The notes under the pieces were generated by a model. It did not search any database. It was not told the origin of the DNA and saw only the letters and a list, made by a program, of their open reading frames with translations. This document shows, one piece after another, positions 11,203 to 22,235 of a DNA stretch of 64,000 bases. Within the stretch, counting starts at the first letter, position 1, and every line of letters starts with the position of its first letter. Origin of the DNA: an uncultured Rhodospirillaceae bacterium (GTDB lineage Bacteria > Pseudomonadota > Alphaproteobacteria > Azospirillales > Azospirillaceae); NCBI GenBank assembly GCA_937927415.1, contig CALBDS010000032.1, positions 62,001 through 126,000 of the forward strand, written 5' to 3'. The position numbers were made by a program, and so were the translations under genes.

Positions 11203-11970
11203 TCAGACGGGGGCGAGAAGGGCGAGCAAGGCATCCTGATCGGGCCGCGCCGCCACCTGTACGCTTCGCCAGGACACCGGCCCTGAGGGGGACGTACACA
11301 CGGCCTCCGCGACCGCGGGGCTGAGGCAGTACGCATCCACCGTACGGCAACGGGAGGTGAGTCCTGCTTCGGCCACCAAACTAACAAACGAACGGGCGGT
11401 ACGGGGAGAGAAAATCAACACGCCGTCCAGCCGATGATCCGGTTGCGCACCCGTCAGGGCGGCGGCGGTGGCGGCGGTCAGGGTGCGGGCCGGGCGGGCA
11501 TCGTACAGCGATACCCGCCGCACGCTGAAACCCTGTCCCGCCAACAGCCCGGACAGGTCGCCGGCCACCGTGGTTCCTGCGACATGAAGCAGCACCCCGG
11601 CCGCTGGATCCAGGGTCCGGGCGGCCAGGGCGGCCAGGGCGTTCACGTCGCCGGCGGCACTGTCCACATCCTGGAAACCGGCCGCCCGCGCGGCGGCGGC
11701 GGTGGCGTTTCCCACCGCCAGGACCGGGCGGTCCCGCCGGGGTGTACGTCTGGCATAGGCACGTACACCGTTGGCGCTGGTGAACAGCAGCGCCTGTACG
11801 TCTTCGATGGCGGGAGGCGGGCCGTCCAGCCACACCATGTCCAGCATCGGTTCCACCAGCGGGACGAATCCCGCGGCGGCCAGCCGGGCGGCCAGGGGGG
11901 CCGCATCCTCCGCCGGGCGGGTGATGAGCAGCCGGCGGCCCGGCCCGGCGGCGGGGGCGCTGCCGGTCAC
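11203..11970 (-). CDS. hemD: Uroporphyrinogen-III synthase
   Basis: 255-residue HemD, which closes and inverts ring D of hydroxymethylbilane to give uroporphyrinogen III. Typical features are the N-terminal LLITRPAEDAAPLAARL, VQALLFTSANGVRAYARR, and LDGVLIFSPRTARSFV near the C terminus. The likely start is GTG at 11970, inside the hemC stop (GTGA overlap of four bases), so the two genes are translationally coupled. The family is poorly conserved, but the position after hemC settles it. Confidence 0.93.
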   Translation of the reverse strand: MTGSAPAAGPGRRLLITRPAEDAAPLAARLAAAGFVPLVEPMLDMVWLDGPPPAIEDVQALLFTSANGVRAYARRTPRRDRPVLAVGNATAAAARAAGFQDVDSAAGDVNALAALAARTLDPAAGVLLHVAGTTVAGDLSGLLAGQGFSVRRVSLYDARPARTLTAATAAALTGAQPDHRLDGVLIFSPRTARSFVSLVAEAGLTSRCRTVDAYCLSPAVAEAVCTSPSGPVSWRSVQVAARPDQDALLALLAPV

Positions 11971-12893
11971 GGCAGGAAGAAACCGGCCGGCAGCAGCGCC
12001 TTGATCTCGGCGCCGGCATCGGCCCCCATGGCGGCCCCGTCCGGCGCCGGGCCGGTGCGCTGCGCCCGGAACACCTGCCGCCCGTCGGTGGACAGCACCT
12101 TGGCGTCCAGCGTCAGGGTGCCGCCGTCCAGCCGGGCCAGGGCCGCGATGGGCGTGCGGCACGAACCGTCCAGGGCGGCCAGCAGGGCGCGTTCGGCCGT
12201 CACCCGCTGGGCGGTGTCGGGGCAGTGCAGCGCCTGGAGATAGCCGCGGGTGCGGTCGTCGCCGCTGCGGATTTCGATGCCGATGGCGCCCTGGGCCACG
12301 GCGGGCAGCATCTCGTCCGGCTCGAACACGGCGGTGATGCGGTCGGCCATTCCCAGACGGCGCAGCCCGGCGAGCGCCAGCAGGGTGGCGTCCACCTCGC
12401 CCGCCTCCAGCTTGGACAGGCGGGTCTGCACGTTGCCGCGCAAGGGCACGACGGTCAGGTCGGGGCGGCGCTCCAGAATCTGTGCCTGCCGCCGCAGCCC
12501 CGCCGTGCCGATCACCGACCCGGCGGGCAGGCTGTCCAGCCCGGCCCCGGTGCGGGAGAAGAAGGCGTCGCGCGGATCCTCGCGGGGCAGCAGACAGGCG
12601 ATCTCCAGCCCGTCGGGCAGCCAGGTGGGGACGTCCTTCATGGAATGGACGGCCAGATCGGCGCGCCCGTCCAGCAGGGCTTCCTCCAACTCTTTGGTGA
12701 ACAGCCCCTTGCCGCCGGCCTCGGCCAGGGTGCGGTCGAGGATGCGGTCCCCGGTGGTCTTGAAGACCACGATCTCGATCATGCCGGGGGCGGCCAGTTC
12801 GGGATGGGCCGCGGCCAGACGGTCGCGGGTTTCGTGGGCCTGCGCCAGCGCCAGCGGGCTGCCGCGCGTGCCGATGCGGAGCGGTGTTGTCAT
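11967..12893 (-). CDS. hemC: Hydroxymethylbilane synthase (porphobilinogen deaminase)
   Basis: 308-residue HemC, which polymerises four porphobilinogens. Visible motifs are IGTRGSPLALAQA at the N terminus, LAVHSMKDVPT, RRQAQILERRPDL and the cofactor-binding cysteine C245 in DGSCRTPIAALA, which carries the dipyrromethane cofactor. It is the first gene of the leftward operon hemC-hemD-Mic60-hemY. No regulatory motif could be recognised in the 168 bp upstream apart from a GC-rich hairpin at 12958-12987. Confidence 0.98.
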   Translation of the reverse strand: MTTPLRIGTRGSPLALAQAHETRDRLAAAHPELAAPGMIEIVVFKTTGDRILDRTLAEAGGKGLFTKELEEALLDGRADLAVHSMKDVPTWLPDGLEIACLLPREDPRDAFFSRTGAGLDSLPAGSVIGTAGLRRQAQILERRPDLTVVPLRGNVQTRLSKLEAGEVDATLLALAGLRRLGMADRITAVFEPDEMLPAVAQGAIGIEIRSGDDRTRGYLQALHCPDTAQRVTAERALLAALDGSCRTPIAALARLDGGTLTLDAKVLSTDGRQVFRAQRTGPAPDGAAMGADAGAEIKALLPAGFFLP

Positions 12894-12957
12894 GGAATGT
12901 GTTTGTACGGCTTCCGCCGCCGCTTTTCAAACGGCGCCGGAAGCCGCAGGAGGGTTA

Positions 12958-12987
12958 GAGCGGTTTTCGGTTGACCGGAAACCGCTC
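12958..12987. other. Hairpin between hemC and the upstream leftward gene
   Basis: Inverted repeat of 13 bp (GAGCGGTTTTCGG with CCGGAAACCGCTC, one mismatch) around a TTGA loop. It lies 65 bp upstream of the hemC start and after the end of the secreted-protein gene at 13062, so it could terminate that gene or structure the hemC leader. Confidence 0.5.
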
Positions 12988-13061
12988 CGGCGGCGACTGC
13001 CGCCGCGCGGCGCGTGCCGCGTAAGCCCGGCGAGGGCAAAAACAAAGACCAGACCGTCGGA

Positions 13062-14660
13062 TCACAGCTTGCGCTTGCCGGGGGCGGGGGGCGCGTCCGC
13101 CTCCTCGTCGTCCTGCTCGTCGGTGCCCTCGCCGCCGCCCAGCCCCAGCAGGCCGCTCATGTCGGTGCCGTTCAGCAGAAGCTGGCCCTCGGGGGTGATG
13201 TCGATCTTGTAGACGCGGGCGTCCTTGCCCTGCGCGTCCTTGCCCGGCTGGCCCAGAGCCTGGATCATGGTCAGCCCGGCCAGGGTTTCCTGCTCGTCCT
13301 TGGTGGGTTTCTTGCCCTGGGCCGGCTGCAGCGCCTTGATGGTGTTGTCCAGCCCGGTCAGGGTGACGGTGAAGGCCCCGGTGGTCCCGAACGCCGCCCC
13401 CGAGTTGAAGGTGGTGCCGCCGGTGGCAAGCCCGCTGGTGGCCGGGGTGACCACCGCCAGCTTTTCCAGGCGGATTTCGCTGGCGGCCTGTCCCAGCGCG
13501 CCCATCAGCAGGCCGGCGACCAGCGCGCCGGTGCTGTCGTCGGTCTTGCCCGAGGCGACGGTCAGCGCCTGGGAAAAGGCGTCGGTGGGCAGCTTCAGCG
13601 CGGCGATGGACAGGCCGGCGCTGCCGGGCATGAAATCGGCCGGACCCGGCGGCGGGACCATGGACAGCCCGTCGTGGTCATAGGCGAACCGCACCGAGGT
13701 GCTGGGGCTGTCCAGCCCGTCGATCCCCATGGACAGGGTGAAGTTCTTGATGCCGATGCGCATCTTGTCCTTCGGATCGAAGAACGAGGAATCGCCCATG
13801 GCGATCTTTACGCCCATCCCGCCGAACAGGCCGCGGAAATCGGCGGGTGTCAGGGCGGCGGGGGCAGCACCGGTACCAGCGGCGGCGGCGTTGGCCTGCG
13901 CCACCTGTCCCAGCTTGCGCGTCTTGTCCAGATCGACGCGGGTGTAGGTGAAATTGGTGTTCAGCGTGCCGATGGTCGCCAGGGTGGTCCCCGCCTCGTC
14001 CTGGACCGACAGGCCGGACACGCCGAAGGCGCCGGGGCCGCTGTACAGATGGCCGCCGCCGTCGGGCCGCAGGTCCATGGTGCCGGTGATGGCACCCATC
14101 TTGACCACCGTCTGGTTCTTGCCGTTGACGCCGGTCAGGCCGTTCAACGCCAAATTCAGCCCGGTGAGGGTCTGGTAGGCCGGCGACCACACGCCGGAAA
14201 TGTTCTGGCTGCCGATGGTCAGGGCGCCGTCGGCGGCGCTTTGGGTGTCGAAGATGGGCATGGAGGCCGGAAGCTGGGCGGTGAACGCTTGGCTGCCATC
14301 CGCCTGCGGGCGCAGACGCAGGGTGATGACGCCCACGTCCATGCGCGCCCCGTCGTCACCGACGAAGGACAGCGCCGGCCACGTGATCTTGTAAGCATCG
14401 CCGTCCGGAACCGCGGTCACCACGCCGGTCCACCGTGGACCGGCCCCCTGGGTGGTGTGGGGCAGCAGCGCCTTCAACTCGGTTTCCATGCCGGCGGCCA
14501 GAGTCTTGGCGCCGGCCTCGTCCACGGTGGTGATGGCGGCGGCGGGGGCTGCCGCCGGGGCGGCCGGCACCGGAGCCGTCTGGGCCAGCAGGGGGGATGC
14601 CGTCAGCGCCGTGACCAGCAGGGCGGCGGCAAAGGTCGAACGGGAATGGGAACGGCCCAT
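13062..14660 (-). CDS. Secreted hypothetical protein
   Basis: 532-residue protein not recognised with certainty. The N terminus is a clear signal peptide (basic start, AAALLVTALTASPLLA, cleavage expected after AQT), followed by an Ala/Pro linker. The mature part is rich in small and hydrophobic residues in beta-strand-like patterns (DGGGHLYSGPGAFGVSGLS, MRIGIKNFTLSMGIDGLD), and the C terminus is acidic then basic (DEQDDEEADAPPAPGKRKL). This suggests a periplasmic beta-rich protein, perhaps related to DUF945/DUF2125-type families, which is only a guess. It is divergent from the helicase gene at 14831. Confidence 0.7.
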   Translation of the reverse strand: MGRSHSRSTFAAALLVTALTASPLLAQTAPVPAAPAAAPAAAITTVDEAGAKTLAAGMETELKALLPHTTQGAGPRWTGVVTAVPDGDAYKITWPALSFVGDDGARMDVGVITLRLRPQADGSQAFTAQLPASMPIFDTQSAADGALTIGSQNISGVWSPAYQTLTGLNLALNGLTGVNGKNQTVVKMGAITGTMDLRPDGGGHLYSGPGAFGVSGLSVQDEAGTTLATIGTLNTNFTYTRVDLDKTRKLGQVAQANAAAAGTGAAPAALTPADFRGLFGGMGVKIAMGDSSFFDPKDKMRIGIKNFTLSMGIDGLDSPSTSVRFAYDHDGLSMVPPPGPADFMPGSAGLSIAALKLPTDAFSQALTVASGKTDDSTGALVAGLLMGALGQAASEIRLEKLAVVTPATSGLATGGTTFNSGAAFGTTGAFTVTLTGLDNTIKALQPAQGKKPTKDEQETLAGLTMIQALGQPGKDAQGKDARVYKIDITPEGQLLLNGTDMSGLLGLGGGEGTDEQDDEEADAPPAPGKRKL

Positions 14661-14830
14661 GGTTGTCTCAGGCTCCGGTTGTTTGGGCGTCGGGTTGTTG
14701 TTCTGAAAAGAAATGACACCGTGGTCCCGACTTTCCCACGTTCCGGCCTTTGCGTCTATTGGCCCGAATGATACCCATTCCGGTCAAGGCGGTGCTTGCA
14801 AAACAGCGCGGTCCTGCCGATTCTCTACCC

Positions 14831-17377
<2,547 letters not shown>

Positions 17378-17427
17378 GGTCCGCCGGGGGCGGTCCCAAG
17401 GCCGGGATCGGGCGGCCGGTCGAATCC

Positions 17428-17633
17428 CCCTCTCCCGCCCCGGGAGAGGGTCGGGGTGAGGGCCGATTGTCGCGGATAAGCCCGACAATCGAGCCGTCAG
17501 GCTCTCGAAACCTCAGATTTGGAGTTGCTTCGCAACGGATGTCGGGCTTATCGCGCGACATCCGGCCCTCACCCGGCCCTTCGGGCCACCCTCTCCCCGG
17601 CGGGGCGAGGGGAGCTGTCCCGGTTCGTTAACC
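17428..17633. repeat. Structured palindromic intergenic repeat, copy A
   Basis: About 206 bp filling most of the 369-bp gap between the helicase gene and trpS. Outer ends are CCCTCTCCC-type inverted repeats reading into GAGGGCCG/CGGCCCTCAC. Inside lie two hairpin arms, GATTGTCG...CGACAATC (17464-17490) and GGATGTCG...CGACATCC (17537-17563), around a centre (17491-17536) that holds two small hairpins, GAGCC/GGCTC and GTTGC/GCAAC. Copy B is at 31601-31796 with its centre inverted. No ORF is evident. Confidence 0.85.
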
Positions 17634-17746
17634 CGAGGTCGTTGCCTTGCGAACATCACCCCCGGCTTGACCGCCGGGAGCGGGGGGGATAACACGGGGG
17701 CTTCGCGTTTGTTTCGTCCAGACCCCGTGACTTGCGAGGCGTTCCC

Positions 17747-18745
17747 GTGAACCGCATCTTTTCCGGCATGCAGCCGACCCGGCAGCTTCATCTCGGCAAT
17801 TATCTCGGGGCGCTGCGCAATTGGGTGGCGCTTCAGGATCAGTACGAATGCGTCTTCTGCGTGGTGGATCTGCACGCGCTGACCATCACCCAGGAGCCGG
17901 AGGTCCTGCGCAACAACATCCGCGAGGTTACCGCCGCCTACATCGCCGCCGGCATCGACCCGCAGAAGAACATCCTGTTCAACCAGTCCTTCGTGCCCGC
18001 CCATTCGGAACTGGCGTGGATCCTGTCGTGCTACACGCCGCTGGGCTGGCTGAACCGCATGACCCAGTTCAAGGAAAAGGCCGGCAAGCAGAAGGATCAG
18101 GCCAATCTGGGTCTTTATTCCTATCCCGTGCTGATGGCCGCCGACATCCTGCTCTACAAGGCCACCCACGTGCCGGTGGGCGAGGACCAGAAGCAGCACC
18201 TGGAGCTGGCCCGCGACATCGCCGGGGCCTTCAACCGCCATTACGGGGTGGATTATTTCCCCCTGCCCGAGCCGCAGATCCTGGGCGAGGCCACCCGCGT
18301 CATGTCGCTGCGTGACGGCCGGAAGAAGATGAGCAAGTCCGACGAGTCGGAATACTCGCGCATCAACATGACCGACGACGCCGACACCATCGCCCAGAAG
18401 ATCCGCAAGGCCAAGACCGACCCCGAACCCCTGCCGGAAACGGTGGAGGCGCTGGAAGCCCGGCCGGAAGCCGCCAATCTGGTCACCATCTACGCCGCCC
18501 TGGCCGGGGAAAGTCGGGAAAAGGTGCTGGCGTCGTTCGCCGGTGCCCAGTTCTCCGGCTTCAAGACGGCGCTGGTCGATCTGGCGGTGGACAAGCTGGC
18601 CCCCATCACCCGCCGCATGAACGAACTGATGGCCGACAAGGGCGAGATCGACCGGCTGCTGCGCCAGGGTGGTGAGCGCGCCGCCGCGATTGGCGAACGC
18701 CATCTGACGGAGGTCAAGGACATCCTCGGCCTGCTGCGCCCCTGA
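17747..18745 (+). CDS. trpS: Tryptophanyl-tRNA synthetase
   Basis: 332-residue class I aminoacyl-tRNA synthetase charging tRNA-Trp. The HIGH-type motif is H15-LGN in [18 protein letters not shown], the KMSKS loop is K194-MSKS-198, and the tryptophan-specific [15 protein letters not shown] segment is present. The start is taken as GTG 17747, preceded by GCGAGG; ATG is not available in register with the conserved N terminus. It lies just downstream of the palindromic repeat, which separates it from the helicase gene. Confidence 0.97.
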   Translation: MNRIFSGMQPTRQLHLGNYLGALRNWVALQDQYECVFCVVDLHALTITQEPEVLRNNIREVTAAYIAAGIDPQKNILFNQSFVPAHSELAWILSCYTPLGWLNRMTQFKEKAGKQKDQANLGLYSYPVLMAADILLYKATHVPVGEDQKQHLELARDIAGAFNRHYGVDYFPLPEPQILGEATRVMSLRDGRKKMSKSDESEYSRINMTDDADTIAQKIRKAKTDPEPLPETVEALEARPEAANLVTIYAALAGESREKVLASFAGAQFSGFKTALVDLAVDKLAPITRRMNELMADKGEIDRLLRQGGERAAAIGERHLTEVKDILGLLRP

Positions 18746-18779
18746 CGGCCTGCTTTCGTCTGATAGAAGGACCGCATCC

Positions 18780-19400
18780 ATGACAGCCCCCCCCGTTCTG
18801 TTGACGGGTTTTGAGCCGTTCGACGGGGGGAGCGTCAACCCGACCGCCCTGCTGATGGAGCGCATGGCGGCGGTGGAGGGGGTGGCGACCGCGGTCCTGC
18901 CGGTGGAGTACGGCACCTGCGCCGCCGCCTTCCGTGCGGCGGTGGCGCAGCACCAGCCCATGGCCGCCCTGTGCTTCGGCATGGCCGCGCGCAGCGATTT
19001 CCTGCTGGTGGAACAGATCGCCTGGAACCGCGACGAAAGCGACCGGCCCGACAACGCCGGGGTGGTCCGGCCCGGCGACATCATCGCCGAGGACGGCCCC
19101 ACCGCCTATGGCACCGGGATGCCGGTGCGCTTTCTGGTCCGCACCCTGGCCATGGCCGGGCTGCCGGTGGCGATGAGCGAGCATGCCGGCGGCTTCGTCT
19201 GCAACCACCTGTTCTATCAGGTCCGCCATTGGATCGAGACGGAGGGGCTGGACCTGCCCATGGCCTTTCTCCACGTGCCGCCGCTGCCCGAGCAGGTGGC
19301 GGGGGAGGCCGGGCGCCGCGGCTTGTCGCTGGACCGGCTGGAAGCCGGGGCCATGGCCCTGGTCACCACCCTGCGCCAAGCCCTGACCGGGGAATCATGA
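18780..19400 (+). CDS. pcp: Pyroglutamyl-peptidase I
   Basis: 206-residue cysteine peptidase (family C15) that removes N-terminal pyroglutamate from peptides in the cytosol. It opens with VLLTGFEPFDGGSVNPT, and has the catalytic C141 in HAGGFVCNHLFY and catalytic H165 in FLHVPPLPEQ. Length fits the family (about 200-215). ATG 18780 has AGAAGGA upstream and lies 34 bp after trpS, so the pair may be co-transcribed. Confidence 0.95.
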   Translation: MTAPPVLLTGFEPFDGGSVNPTALLMERMAAVEGVATAVLPVEYGTCAAAFRAAVAQHQPMAALCFGMAARSDFLLVEQIAWNRDESDRPDNAGVVRPGDIIAEDGPTAYGTGMPVRFLVRTLAMAGLPVAMSEHAGGFVCNHLFYQVRHWIETEGLDLPMAFLHVPPLPEQVAGEAGRRGLSLDRLEAGAMALVTTLRQALTGES

Positions 19401-19483
19401 AAAGGTAATACATCTGTGGCAAGGCGTGCGCCTTGTCCCCCGGCATGTTTTCCCGGTAGAATTCTTCAGCGTGTCCTGCCGTG

Positions 19484-21127
19484 ATGATTGCTGAAATGCC
19501 GGGGTCTTTCCGTTCTAAATTTAAGACTTTCTTTACGCTACAGCTTGGCGTCATCCTTTTGACCGGGGTGGCCTTCGCCGCTCTTTGGACCGGTCTTGCC
19601 TGGGCGGTGGCGGAGGGGGGGCGAAGCTCCACCCGCAGCAGCCGGGCGCTGGTCCACAACCTGTCCCTGGCGCTGGAAGAGCACGCCCGCCGCACCATCC
19701 ATTCGGTGGATCAGGCGCTGGTGTTCCTGCTGCACCGCTATGCACAGGATCCCGACGGTTTCGACCCGGCGGCCCTTCTGCGGCATGAATTGCAGCCGAC
19801 CGGGCTTCCCATCTCCATCTCGCTGCTGGACAGCGACGGCTGGCTGGTGCGCAGCAGCGAACCCTTGGCCGGGCATATCAATTATGCCGACCGGCAGCAT
19901 TTCCGCTTCCACCGCAGCAACCCCGGCAACCGCCTGTTCATCGGCGAGCCGGTGGTGACCCGCCGTACCGGGAAAATCCGCATGCGGTTTTCCCGCAGCG
20001 TGGTGGACGACCAGGGCCGGTTTGCCGGGGTGATGACCATCCTGCTGGACCCCGCCTATTTCGTCCGGCTCTACGAAGGGATGGACGTGGGGAGTGACGG
20101 CATCATCAGCCTGTTCAGCCGCGATGGAGAGGAGTTCGTCCGCCGCACCGGCACCGGCGTGACCTTTGGCGGCACGCTGCGCGACGGGCCGCTGTTCGAT
20201 CTGGTCAGCCGCTATTTCAACGGCGAGGTCTTTGAGGGCACGGTGCCCGGCAGCGGGCCGCTGCTCATCAGCGCGCACCGGCTTGATGACCTGCCCGTGG
20301 GGGTGATGCTGGGGTTGAGCCGCGACGGGGTTCTGGCCGATGGGCGGGACGAGGTGTGGTGGACGTTGCTGGTCGGGGCGATGCTGTCCGGCGCGCTGCT
20401 GGCATTGGGCGCCTTTCTGCTGCATCGCATCCGGGCCGATGCCGCGGCGGCGGAATCGCTGAAGCGCACGGCCCAGGCGGCAGAAGCGGCCAACACCGCC
20501 GCGACCTCCCTGTTGCTGGCCGTCACCCGCGATCAGCGCGGGCCTTTGACCGCCATCCTCGACTGTTCCGAGGTGATGGTCCGCCAGATGTCCGGCCCGC
20601 TGGACGAGCGTTATCGCCGCGGCGCCGGCCTGATCCATCACAGCGGCGTCCAGGTGCTGGAGATGGGGGCCAGCGTGCTCGACGTTGCCGGCCTGGATCA
20701 AGGGGACCTTGTGGTCGCGCAGGAGCGGGTGGACCTGTCCCCCCTGCTCGATGCCTGTGTGGAGCAGGTGCGCGGCCTGCCCGGCGCTCAGGGGCTGGAG
20801 GTGTCGGCGTCGGTGCCGCGGGATCTGCCGGCGGTCCGCGCCGATGGGGTGCGTCTGCATCGGGTGGTGATGCACCTGCTGTCCGACGCGGTGACCGCCG
20901 CCCCGCCCGGCGGAACGGTGGCCCTGAAGGCCGCCGCCGGCCTGTCGGGGGTGGCGGTGACGGTGCAGGGAGGCGGGGAAAGCGGCGGGGCCGGGGTGAT
21001 GCTGGCCCGCACGCTGGCCGGGCTGATGGGGGGCACACTGCACATCGACGATTCCCCCGCCCATGGCCGGACGATCACCCTGCTGTTTCCGCCCGATCGG
21101 GTGCTGCCGCCGATAGATGAAGCCTGA
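19484..21127 (+). CDS. Degenerate membrane sensor kinase with PDC/dCache-type periplasmic domain
   Basis: About 547 residues. TM1 (about 12-36), a periplasmic region with dCache features (DSDGWLVRSSEP, NYADRQHFRFHR, IGEPVVTRRTGK), TM2 (about 290-314), then a histidine-kinase-like core. In the dimerisation helix, where kinases read SHELRTPL, this reads TRDQRGPL: the phospho-acceptor histidine is R349. The ATP-binding domain is also eroded (N-box LLSDAVTAAPPGG with D for N; no DxGxG motif). The protein therefore probably senses a ligand without kinase activity, perhaps pairing with another kinase. ATG 19484 chosen; ATG 19496 possible. Confidence 0.8.
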   Translation: MIAEMPGSFRSKFKTFFTLQLGVILLTGVAFAALWTGLAWAVAEGGRSSTRSSRALVHNLSLALEEHARRTIHSVDQALVFLLHRYAQDPDGFDPAALLRHELQPTGLPISISLLDSDGWLVRSSEPLAGHINYADRQHFRFHRSNPGNRLFIGEPVVTRRTGKIRMRFSRSVVDDQGRFAGVMTILLDPAYFVRLYEGMDVGSDGIISLFSRDGEEFVRRTGTGVTFGGTLRDGPLFDLVSRYFNGEVFEGTVPGSGPLLISAHRLDDLPVGVMLGLSRDGVLADGRDEVWWTLLVGAMLSGALLALGAFLLHRIRADAAAAESLKRTAQAAEAANTAATSLLLAVTRDQRGPLTAILDCSEVMVRQMSGPLDERYRRGAGLIHHSGVQVLEMGASVLDVAGLDQGDLVVAQERVDLSPLLDACVEQVRGLPGAQGLEVSASVPRDLPAVRADGVRLHRVVMHLLSDAVTAAPPGGTVALKAAAGLSGVAVTVQGGGESGGAGVMLARTLAGLMGGTLHIDDSPAHGRTITLLFPPDRVLPPIDEA

Positions 21128-21247
21128 GCGGGGCAGCATCCCCGACCCCGCTTGGGGAGATCCCCAAACCCCCTTTGATTTTATTGATAAAAAATAGCGG
21201 TGGTTTGGAGGTGCAACCTCCAAGCGGGGTCGGGGCGGCAGCCCCGC
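21128..21247. repeat. 120-bp element with 28-bp imperfect terminal inverted repeats
   Basis: The segment 21128-21155 and the reverse complement of 21220-21247 match at 25 of 28 bases (GCGGGGC...CCCCGACCCCGCTTGG). Nested inside are CCAAACC/GGTTTGG and a GGAGGT/ACCTCC hairpin around an AT-rich core. It fills the whole gap between convergent genes and could be a bidirectional terminator or a small MITE-like repeat. Confidence 0.75.
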
Positions 21248-21249
21248 GC

Positions 21250-22200
21250 TTACCTCAGGGTCTTGAACCGCTCGGTGGCCTGGACCAGGGCGGCACGGAT
21301 GCCGGGTTCCATGGCCGAATGGCCGGCGTCGTGGATGATGCGGTAATCGGCTTCGGGCCAGGCGCGGTGCAGTTCGTCGGCGGTGACGATGGGGCACACG
21401 ATGTCATAGCGTCCCTGGACGATCACCGCGGGTATGTGGCGGATGCGGTCCACGTTGCGCAGCAGTTGGTCTTCCGGGGTCAGGATGCCGGTGCGGAAGT
21501 AATGCGCCTCGATCCGCGCCAGCCCCAGGGCGTGGCGGTCCTCCCCCGACGCGGCCACCAGATCGGGGGCGGGCATCAGCGACGAACAGGCCCCCTCGTA
21601 CATGCTCCAGGCCCGCGCGGCGGCCATGCGCACCCGCGGGTCGGTGGAATCCAGCCGCCGCCAATAGGCTTCCAACAGATCGTGCCGTTCCTCGGCCGGG
21701 ATGTGGGCGGTGAAGGTGGCCCAGGCTTCGGGGAAGATCATCCGCATGTGATGAAGGAACCAGTCGATTTCCGACCGGCGCAGCAGGAAGATCCCGCGCA
21801 GGATCAGCCCCAGGCAGCGGTCGGGGTGGGCCTGGGCATAGGCCAGCGCCAGCGTCGAGCCCCACGATCCGCCGAACAGGTGCCAGCGTTCCACCGACAG
21901 GTGCCGGCGCAGCCGCTCCATATCCTCCACCAGCAGGTCGGTGGTGTTGCGCCGCACCTCGCCCAGCGGACGGGACCGGCCCGAGCCGCGCTGATCGAAG
22001 ATGATGATGCGGTAATGGCGGGGATCGAAGAAGCGCCGGTGGGTGGGGGACGCCCCGGCCCCCGGCCCGCCGTGCAGGAACACGACCGGCGCGCCGCCGG
22101 GATTGCCGCACTGTTCCCAGTAGAGCGTGTGGATCTCATCGACCGGCAGGATTCCGGTTTCGTAGGGTTCCAGGGGCGGAAAAATCTCGCTGCGGGGCAT
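21250..22200 (-). CDS. pip: Proline iminopeptidase
   Basis: 316-residue alpha/beta hydrolase of peptidase family S33 that removes N-terminal proline. The oxyanion-loop HGGPGAG is present, the nucleophile is S112 in FGGSWGSTLALAYAQ, and the DQRGSGRS motif and late GRYDIVCP (Asp) and DAGHSAMEPG (His) supply the rest of the triad. Start ATG 22200 fits the family N terminus (MPRSEIFPPLEPYETG-type). It follows the cyclic-nucleotide-domain kinase gene by 35 bp on the same strand. Confidence 0.95.
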   Translation of the reverse strand: MPRSEIFPPLEPYETGILPVDEIHTLYWEQCGNPGGAPVVFLHGGPGAGASPTHRRFFDPRHYRIIIFDQRGSGRSRPLGEVRRNTTDLLVEDMERLRRHLSVERWHLFGGSWGSTLALAYAQAHPDRCLGLILRGIFLLRRSEIDWFLHHMRMIFPEAWATFTAHIPAEERHDLLEAYWRRLDSTDPRVRMAAARAWSMYEGACSSLMPAPDLVAASGEDRHALGLARIEAHYFRTGILTPEDQLLRNVDRIRHIPAVIVQGRYDIVCPIVTADELHRAWPEADYRIIHDAGHSAMEPGIRAALVQATERFKTLR

Positions 22201-22235
22201 CGGAGGTCCTTGTTCGGCGGCCGTGGGGCGGCGGA

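Noticed and set aside
19511..19524. TTCTAAATTTAAGA resembling an Irr box
   Set aside because: The half-sites are in the wrong order and spacing for the TTTAGAA-N3-TTCTAAA pattern, and it lies within the coding region.
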